The notes below the pieces were generated by a model. That model did no database searches. It was given only the letters and a program-made list of their open reading frames with translations, and had not been told where the DNA came from. A stretch of 64,000 bases of DNA. Origin: Acidiferrimicrobium sp. IK (lineage in GTDB: Bacteria > Actinomycetota > Acidimicrobiia > Acidimicrobiales > Palsa-688). The stretch covers positions 310,001 through 374,000 of the forward strand of contig NZ_JAIMCB010000001.1 in the NCBI RefSeq assembly GCF_025499425.1. The letters run 5' to 3'. A program made the position numbers and the translations under genes. Positions within the stretch are counted from its first letter, which is position 1, and each line of letters starts with the position of its first letter. Shown piece after piece: positions 59,316 through 64,000 of the stretch.

Positions 59316-59709
59316 GCGCGCCAACGCGTTCCACCTGGCCATCCCCGCCCGGGACCTCGACGAGACGCAGTCGTTCTACGTCGAGGGTCTGGGCTGCCAC
59401 CTGGCCCGTCGCTACGAGGATCGCATCACCCTCGACTTCTTCGGCGACCAGGTCGTCTGCCACCTGAACGAGGGGTGGGACCGCGAGCCGCTCGACTTGT
59501 ACCCCCGGCACTTCGGGGTCACCTTCCGCCGCCGGGAGGAGTTCGACGACGTCCTGTTCCTGGCCGAGACCCGCGACCTGCCGTTCTTCGCCGCCTGCCA
59601 ACCCCGGTTCAAGGACCGGGTGGAGGAGCACCTGACCTTCGTTTTGCGCGACCCGTCCAACAACCTCATCGAGTTCAAGCACTACCGCGACCCCAGGATG
59701 ATGTACTGA
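59308..59709 (+). CDS. VOC/glyoxalase family protein
   Basis: 133 aa: NAFHLAIPARDLDETQSFYV with the first metal His, DQVVCHLNEGWDREPLDLYP, HFGVTFRRREEFDDVLFLAE and the last Glu in NNLIEFKHYRDPRMMY. Close to the family often annotated as glyoxalase near comA. ATG 59,308 overlaps the comA stop by 8 nt. Confidence 0.87.
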   Translation: MRERANAFHLAIPARDLDETQSFYVEGLGCHLARRYEDRITLDFFGDQVVCHLNEGWDREPLDLYPRHFGVTFRRREEFDDVLFLAETRDLPFFAACQPRFKDRVEEHLTFVLRDPSNNLIEFKHYRDPRMMY

Positions 59710-60287
59710 CCCTCATCGTCGCCCGGCACGGCCGGACCGCGTGGAACGCCGCCGGGCGGTTCCAGGGGATGGGAGACCCGCCCCTCGACGAGGTCGGCGA
59801 GGCGCAGGCCGCGGTCCTCGGCGCCGAGCTGGCGCCGCTGCGCCCGCGGTGGGTGGCATCCAGCGACCTGCAGCGGGCGGCGAGGACCGGGGAGGTGGTC
59901 GCGGCCGCGTGCGGGGTCGATCTGCGGGTCGACGCGGGGCTGAGGGAGGTCGACCTGGGCGCCTGGGAAGGGCTGACCCGAACCGAAGTCGAAGCCCGCT
60001 ACCCCGACGAATACCGGCGCTGGAGCGCCGGCGAGGACGTCCGCCGGGGCGGCGGCGAGACCAGGGCGGAGGCCGCGGCCCGCTTCGTCGCTTCGCTCCT
60101 CGCCCTGGCCGCGCCGCTCCACCCCGGCGACACCGGAGTGGTCGTCGCTCACGGCATCGTCATCCAAGCGGCCCTCGACGCCATGTGCGCCGCCGGGCTG
60201 CTCGCCTCCCCGGACCTCTCGGCCGGTGCGCCGCATTTGGGCAACGGGGCTTGGTTGGCGCTGGAGATCGCCGCGCCGGTCGGCTGA
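59706..60287 (+). CDS. Histidine phosphatase, candidate phosphosulfolactate phosphatase; CTG start
   Basis: 193 aa. TLIVARHGRTAWNAAGRFQG with the catalytic R-H-G at residues 7-9, LREVDLGAWEGLTRTEVEAR, and second His in TGVVVAHGIVIQAALDAM. The family homology begins directly at the CTG at 59,706, which overlaps the VOC stop as CTGA; no ATG, GTG or TTG exists at a suitable place. Fourth gene of the comA cluster and possibly a replacement for the missing ComB phosphatase. Confidence 0.82.
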   Translation: MTLIVARHGRTAWNAAGRFQGMGDPPLDEVGEAQAAVLGAELAPLRPRWVASSDLQRAARTGEVVAAACGVDLRVDAGLREVDLGAWEGLTRTEVEARYPDEYRRWSAGEDVRRGGGETRAEAAARFVASLLALAAPLHPGDTGVVVAHGIVIQAALDAMCAAGLLASPDLSAGAPHLGNGAWLALEIAAPVG

Positions 60288-60477
60288 ATCGCCGTAGCGT
60301 TCCACCGGGTGGTCCCGTCACCGCCCGCCGCCAGCGCGCGCCCCGGGTGCTCGCCTCGCCGCACCCAGCGCTGCGGTGGCGGGTCGGGGAAAGACCGGCG
60401 GCGGGCGCGCCCAGCTACGCCCTGCGGTTCCATACCCTTGGCCCTGCCCACGCCGCACCGTCTGCCCGGAGGATCAG

Positions 60478-61701
60478 GTGCCTATCAGGTCGATCTCACG
60501 CCGGCGGCTCGCCATCGCTGTAGCCGCCCTCGTAGTGGCGGCCGGCCTGGTCGTCGGGGCGCTCGACGTGTTCACCTTCGCCGCCCCCCGGCGCGCCTCG
60601 ACCGTCGGGCTGGCCCTGTCGCAGGCCGACACCGACCGGCAGGCGCCCTCGCGACCGCTGACCGGCGCCGGCCTGCCGGGCCGCTCCCGCCCGAGCACAC
60701 CCGTTCTGGTCCCGGCGCCGCCGGGGCGGCCCGGGGCGTCCTCGCCGGCCGACCCGCACCGCCTGGTGACCACCCCGCGGGGCGGCATCGACCATGACAT
60801 CGGACCGCCCGACGGTACGCCGCTGGCCGCGGCGGCGGGCACCGAACCAGGCCAGATGGGGCCGTTGGCCGACCTGCCCCAGGGTTGGGCGACGAGCGTG
60901 CACCGCTTCAGCGTTGGTGGCATCACCCGCAGCTACCTGGTGGTACGCCCAGGGGCGACCAGCGCAGCCAAGCTGCCGGTGGTGGTGGTGCTCCACGGCC
61001 GCAACGAGACGCCCGCCGCCATCGAGGGGATCACCCGCACGCCGCAGGTCACCGGCCCGGCGATCCTGGTGTTCCCGGCCGGGTACGGCCGGAGCTGGGA
61101 CGCCGGCGGGTGCTGCGGGGTGGCCCACCGCCAAGACATCAACGATGTCGCGTTCTTGACCCAGACCATCCACCAGGTGCTCGCCACCCAGCCCGACGCC
61201 GCCGCCAACCGGGTGTTCATGCTCGGGTTCTCCAACGGCGGCCGCATGGCCTACCGGGTGGCCTGCCAGGACCCGGGGCTGCTGGCGGGCATCGCCGCGG
61301 TCGAGGCGGTGCCCGTCGACCACTGCGCGGCCACGTTGCCGCTGCCGGTCATGGTGGTGGCGTCATCGCACGACCCGCTGCTGTCGATCCTCGCCAGCGC
61401 CCGCCCGAAGGTGATGCAGGGCTACGTGGAGCCGAGCGTCCAAGCCACCGTCCAGCAGTGGCGGCACCTCGACGGCTGCTCCACCGCCGGCAGCCAGTCG
61501 GTGACCGGCGTGGCCACCGTCGACACCTGGTCGCAGTGCCGAGGCAGCGGCCGGGTCGCGTACGCCCTGTACCCGGGCGGAAGCCACAGCTGGCCGCAGG
61601 GCGCGACCGCCACCGAGGTCCGAGCCGGGACGCCCTCCGCCGGCGAGCTGGTCTGGGCCTGGCTGCAGCGCAACGTGGTCATAGTCGCCCCTCCGGACTG
61701 A
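60478..61701 (+). CDS. Secreted esterase/polyhydroxybutyrate depolymerase-like (LpqC-type)
   Basis: 407 aa. N-terminal signal anchor RRRLAIAVAALVVAAGLVVG, Ala/Pro-rich linker to about 140, then an alpha/beta hydrolase: VVVLHGRNETPAAIEGITRT, nucleophile Ser252 in GFSNGGRMAY, MVVASSHDPLLSILASARPK, His in GGSHSWPQG, and cysteine pairs (GCCG, CSTAG...QCRG). Acts outside the cell on polyesters or acetylated sugars. GTG 60,478 after GGAGGA. Confidence 0.87.
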   Translation: MPIRSISRRRLAIAVAALVVAAGLVVGALDVFTFAAPRRASTVGLALSQADTDRQAPSRPLTGAGLPGRSRPSTPVLVPAPPGRPGASSPADPHRLVTTPRGGIDHDIGPPDGTPLAAAAGTEPGQMGPLADLPQGWATSVHRFSVGGITRSYLVVRPGATSAAKLPVVVVLHGRNETPAAIEGITRTPQVTGPAILVFPAGYGRSWDAGGCCGVAHRQDINDVAFLTQTIHQVLATQPDAAANRVFMLGFSNGGRMAYRVACQDPGLLAGIAAVEAVPVDHCAATLPLPVMVVASSHDPLLSILASARPKVMQGYVEPSVQATVQQWRHLDGCSTAGSQSVTGVATVDTWSQCRGSGRVAYALYPGGSHSWPQGATATEVRAGTPSAGELVWAWLQRNVVIVAPPD

Positions 61702-61809
61702 CCCGGCCGGGCGGGTCTCGGCTCGGGGGCGGTTCTCGGCGCCGGGCCGGGCGTTGGAAACCGGCCGCGGGCCGTGGGGCCGGGGAGCGCAGCGGGTAGA
61801 GCAACCGGT

Positions 61810-61995
61810 ATGGCCGATGCATACGTCCCCGAAGCCGACGCACTCGAGCAGCACCAGGACAGCGCACCCGCCGAGGACGTCACGGCGGAGGGCACCGTCT
61901 TGGCGGTGCCCTCGGTTCCGGTAGAGGCGTCGGAGGCCGACGTCGTCGAACAGCACGACGAGGTCCCCCTCGACGAGGACGACGACCGGCGCTGA
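61810..61995 (+). CDS. Small acidic protein with repeated EAD..EQ motif
   Basis: 61 aa, strongly acidic, no helix-rich domain. Two similar units: VPEADALEQHQDSAPAEDV and ASEADVVEQHDEVPLDEDDD. Such proteins with PEADALEQ motifs recur in actinobacteria without known function. ATG 61,810; no strong ribosome site. Confidence 0.65.
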   Translation: MADAYVPEADALEQHQDSAPAEDVTAEGTVLAVPSVPVEASEADVVEQHDEVPLDEDDDRR

Positions 61996-62112
61996 CCGGC
62001 GCACGACGCGGCTGACCGGCGCAGGAAGCGGCCGACCGTCAGCGTCCGCCGGCCGACCGTCAGCGCTCGCCGGGCCGCGGACAACCCCCACAACGACGCA
62101 GAGGAGTCACAG

Positions 62113-63510
62113 ATGCCGATCGCAACCATCAACCCGGCCACCGGCGAGACCGTCAAGTCCTACGACGAGCTGACCGAAGAGGAAATCGACCGCCGTCTAG
62201 CCGCCGCGGCGACGACCTTCGCCACTTACCGCCGCACTACCTTCGCCGAGCGGGCCGCGTGGATGCGCGCCGCGGCCGCCATCCTCGACGACGAGGTCGA
62301 CCACGTGGCGGCGATGATGACCACCGAGATGGGCAAGACCCTCGCCGCGGCCCGCCAAGAAGTGCAGAAGTGCGCGAAGGCCTGCCGGTACTACGCCGAG
62401 CACGCCGAGGGCTACTTGAAAGACGAGCCTGCCGACGCGGAGGCGACCGGCGCGCTGCGGGCGTGGGTCACCTACCAGCCGATGGGCCCCGTGCTGGCGG
62501 TCATGCCCTGGAACTTCCCTCTGTGGCAGGCCATGCGCTTCGCGGCGCCGGCGCTCATGGCCGGCAACGTGGGGCTGCTCAAGCACGCCTCCAACGTCCC
62601 CCAGACCGCGCTTTACATGCAGCACCTGTTCGAGCGGGCCGGTTTCCCGTCGGGAGCGTTCCAGACGCTGCTCATCGGGTCCAAGAAGGTGGAGGCGGTC
62701 CTCAAAGACCGCCGCGTCGTGGCCGCCACACTGACCGGTTCGGGCCCCGCCGGCAGCTCGGTGGCAGCCACCGCCGGCAGCCAGATCAAAAAGACCGTGC
62801 TCGAGCTCGGCGGCAGCGACCCCTTCATCGTCATGCCGTCCGCCGATCTGGAGCGGGCCGCCGAGGTGGCCACGACCGCACGGCTGCTCAACAACGGCCA
62901 GTCCTGCATCAACGCCAAGCGGTTCATCGTCCACGAGGACGTCTACGACGAGTTCCAGCGCCGCTTCGTCGAGGCCATGTCTGCCCAGGTGGTTGGCGAC
63001 CCGATGGAGGACGGCACCGACGTCGGGCCGCTGGCGTCCGAGCAGCAGCTGCACGACGTCTCGGAGCTGGTCGACGACGCCGCCGGCAAGGGGGCCAGCG
63101 TGCTCTGCGGCGGCAAGCCCCTCGGCGGTCAGGGCTGGTACTACCCGCCGACGGTCCTGGCCGACGTCACCCCGGCCATGAGGGTCCACCTGGAAGAGGT
63201 GTTCGGCCCGGTCGCCACCCTGTATCGGGTGCGCGACATCGACGAGGCGGTCGAGCTGGCCAACGCCACCGAGTTCGGTCTGGGCGCCAACGTGTGGACC
63301 GACGACGAGTCGGAGCGGGAGCGTTTCCTCGCCGACATCGAGGCCGGCATGCTGTTTTTCAACGGCAACACGACCTCCTACCCGGAGCTGCCCTTCGGCG
63401 GGATCAAGTCCTCCGGCTACGGACGGGAGCTGTCCTTCCACGGGATCAAGGAGTTCTGCAACGCCAAGACCGTGTGGGTCGGGAAGGGGTCGGCCTCGAC
63501 CTCGGAGTAG
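62113..63510 (+). CDS. NAD(P)-dependent succinate-semialdehyde dehydrogenase-type aldehyde dehydrogenase
   Basis: 465 aa. VLAVMPWNFPLWQAMRFAAP, VLELGGSDPFIVMPSADLER with the general-base Glu, and catalytic Cys in NNGQSCINAKRFIVHED. Ends YPELPFGGIKSSGYGRELSF. The group with MPWNFP and NNGQSC is that of GabD1-like enzymes. GAGGAG upstream of ATG 62,113. The 61,996-62,100 gap contains short repeats (GCTGACCGGCGCA, GGCCGACCGTCAGCG, twice each). Confidence 0.9.
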   Translation: MPIATINPATGETVKSYDELTEEEIDRRLAAAATTFATYRRTTFAERAAWMRAAAAILDDEVDHVAAMMTTEMGKTLAAARQEVQKCAKACRYYAEHAEGYLKDEPADAEATGALRAWVTYQPMGPVLAVMPWNFPLWQAMRFAAPALMAGNVGLLKHASNVPQTALYMQHLFERAGFPSGAFQTLLIGSKKVEAVLKDRRVVAATLTGSGPAGSSVAATAGSQIKKTVLELGGSDPFIVMPSADLERAAEVATTARLLNNGQSCINAKRFIVHEDVYDEFQRRFVEAMSAQVVGDPMEDGTDVGPLASEQQLHDVSELVDDAAGKGASVLCGGKPLGGQGWYYPPTVLADVTPAMRVHLEEVFGPVATLYRVRDIDEAVELANATEFGLGANVWTDDESERERFLADIEAGMLFFNGNTTSYPELPFGGIKSSGYGRELSFHGIKEFCNAKTVWVGKGSASTSE

Positions 63511-63583
63511 CGGCCTTCGGGGCGGGGCCCGGCGCGGTCTCGAGGGCCGGTCCTCGAGAGGTCCGGTCTTGAGCGGCGGGGGC

Positions 63584-63715
63584 CTTCACGAGCCGCCGGC
63601 CTTCACGAGCTGCGGGTCTTCACGAGCTGCGGGTCTTCACGAGCTGCGGGTCTTCACGAGCTGCGGGGTCTTCAAGAGGAGCTGGTCTTCACGAGGAGCG
63701 GGTCTTCACGAAGTC
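63584..63715. repeat. 17-bp tandem repeat at 3' end of small gene
   Basis: Eight copies of CTTCACGAGCTGCGGGT-like units, five nearly identical (starting 63,584, 63,601, 63,618, 63,635, 63,652) and three diverged (63,670, 63,687, 63,704) that overlap the end of the gene at 63,689. No spacers, so not CRISPR. Confidence 0.88.
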
Positions 63716-63949
63716 ACGGAGCCGGACCATCAGCTCGGGCGGAAGGTCGCCGTGATGGGGCGGTTGGAACACCTCGGTGCGGCCGTCGATCGTCACGCGG
63801 TAGCGGTCCTTGCTCTCGGCGGTGACCTCGCCGAGGGCCTCGAGGAGCGCCAGGACCTGAGGCCACTTGACGTTGGTGGCCAGAGGATGCCGGGAGATGT
63901 GCTCCAGCGTGTGGCGCTGCGCACTGTCGAGATGCTTGCGGTCGTTCAT
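63689..63949 (-). CDS. Small hypothetical protein, HicA-like fold possible
   Basis: 86 aa: HTLEHISRHPLATNVKWPQV, LALLEALGEVTAESKDRYRV, TIDGRTEVFQPPHHGDLPPE. The pattern (helix with N-x-x-W, strands, then P-H-H) resembles small proteins with a HicA-like double-stranded RNA-binding fold, without a HicB partner in sight. C-terminal KTRSS is coded by the edge of a tandem repeat. Confidence 0.65.
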   Translation of the reverse strand: MNDRKHLDSAQRHTLEHISRHPLATNVKWPQVLALLEALGEVTAESKDRYRVTIDGRTEVFQPPHHGDLPPELMVRLRDFVKTRSS

Positions 63950-64000
63950 GGCATTTCTCGCTTTCCGCCGCAGACCCTACGGGCGGTGGCAGCGTGTCCG

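Noticed and set aside
63584..63715. CRISPR array
   Set aside because: 17-bp units directly abutting, no unique spacers, no cas genes.

Overview
The window is high-GC chromosomal DNA with many GTG starts, ATGA/GTGA gene overlaps, TetR-type regulators with visible palindromic operators, SpoIIE-type phosphatases, a DUF2017-ClpS pair, a PPOX/F420-type protein, a DUF664 (DinB-like) protein and divergent ctaA/ctaB. This points to an actinobacterium. The phosphosulfolactate synthase cluster and the general gene mix would fit an acidimicrobiia-like lineage, but that is inference. No rRNA operon, replication origin or CRISPR array was seen.

Layout. (1) 1-870: C-terminal part of a tyrosine integrase running in from the left, ending 16 nt from the 3' end of tRNA-Phe. 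A second element therefore probably ends here. (2) 875-17.4 kb: chromosomal genes: tRNA-Phe/tRNA-Asp, a Baeyer-Villiger monooxygenase operon under a TetR palindrome, a flavin disulfide reductase, a membrane protein, two SpoIIE phosphatases, a hydrolase-CoA transferase-TetR operon with a 29-bp operator, and a TetR/quinone reductase pair with two operators. (3) 17.5-22.9 kb: a graveyard of broken genes: NYN gene frameshifted by a 14-bp duplication, PIN remnant, recombinase tail, and a vapBC pair destroyed by a frameshift, a deletion and an IS1380-family insertion. (4) 22,889-39,161: a 16.3-kb genomic island in tRNA-Glu, bounded by a 48-bp direct repeat of the tRNA 3' half, with a degraded integrase next to the tRNA and a shared 23-bp site near each end. 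Cargo: an MNT/HEPN toxin-antitoxin pair, an efflux pump with its TetR and three tandem operators, a HigBA pair, a broken three-gene operon, a NERD protein and a DinB protein. (5) 39.2-64 kb: ordinary chromosome: amidotransferase-like/CysS fusion, clpS, haem A/O synthesis, two ABC exporters, DedA, an osmoprotectant importer, rhomboid, acyltransferase, a phosphosulfolactate synthase operon, a secreted esterase and an aldehyde dehydrogenase.

The most interesting object is the three-gene operon at 29.1-35.4 kb on the minus strand. Gene A (unrecognised, about 423 aa), gene B (P-loop ATPase) and gene C (protein with a D...ExK nuclease signature) overlap by ATGA/TGATG. Gene B is split by an IS3-family element (30,034-32,895; 14-bp inverted ends, 4-bp GCAG target repeat), itself carrying an IS30-family element (30,427-31,545; 3-bp CAG repeat) and a small HTH passenger gene. 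Removing the IS and one GCAG restores the reading frame exactly through to the stop that overlaps gene C. Genes B and C each also carry one frameshift (a CG dinucleotide gain and a G-run gain). The composition (unknown protein, ATPase, nuclease) inside a tRNA-borne island beside two toxin-antitoxin pairs suggests a defence system that I cannot match to a named one, caught in decay. Intact homologues elsewhere would be the thing to study.
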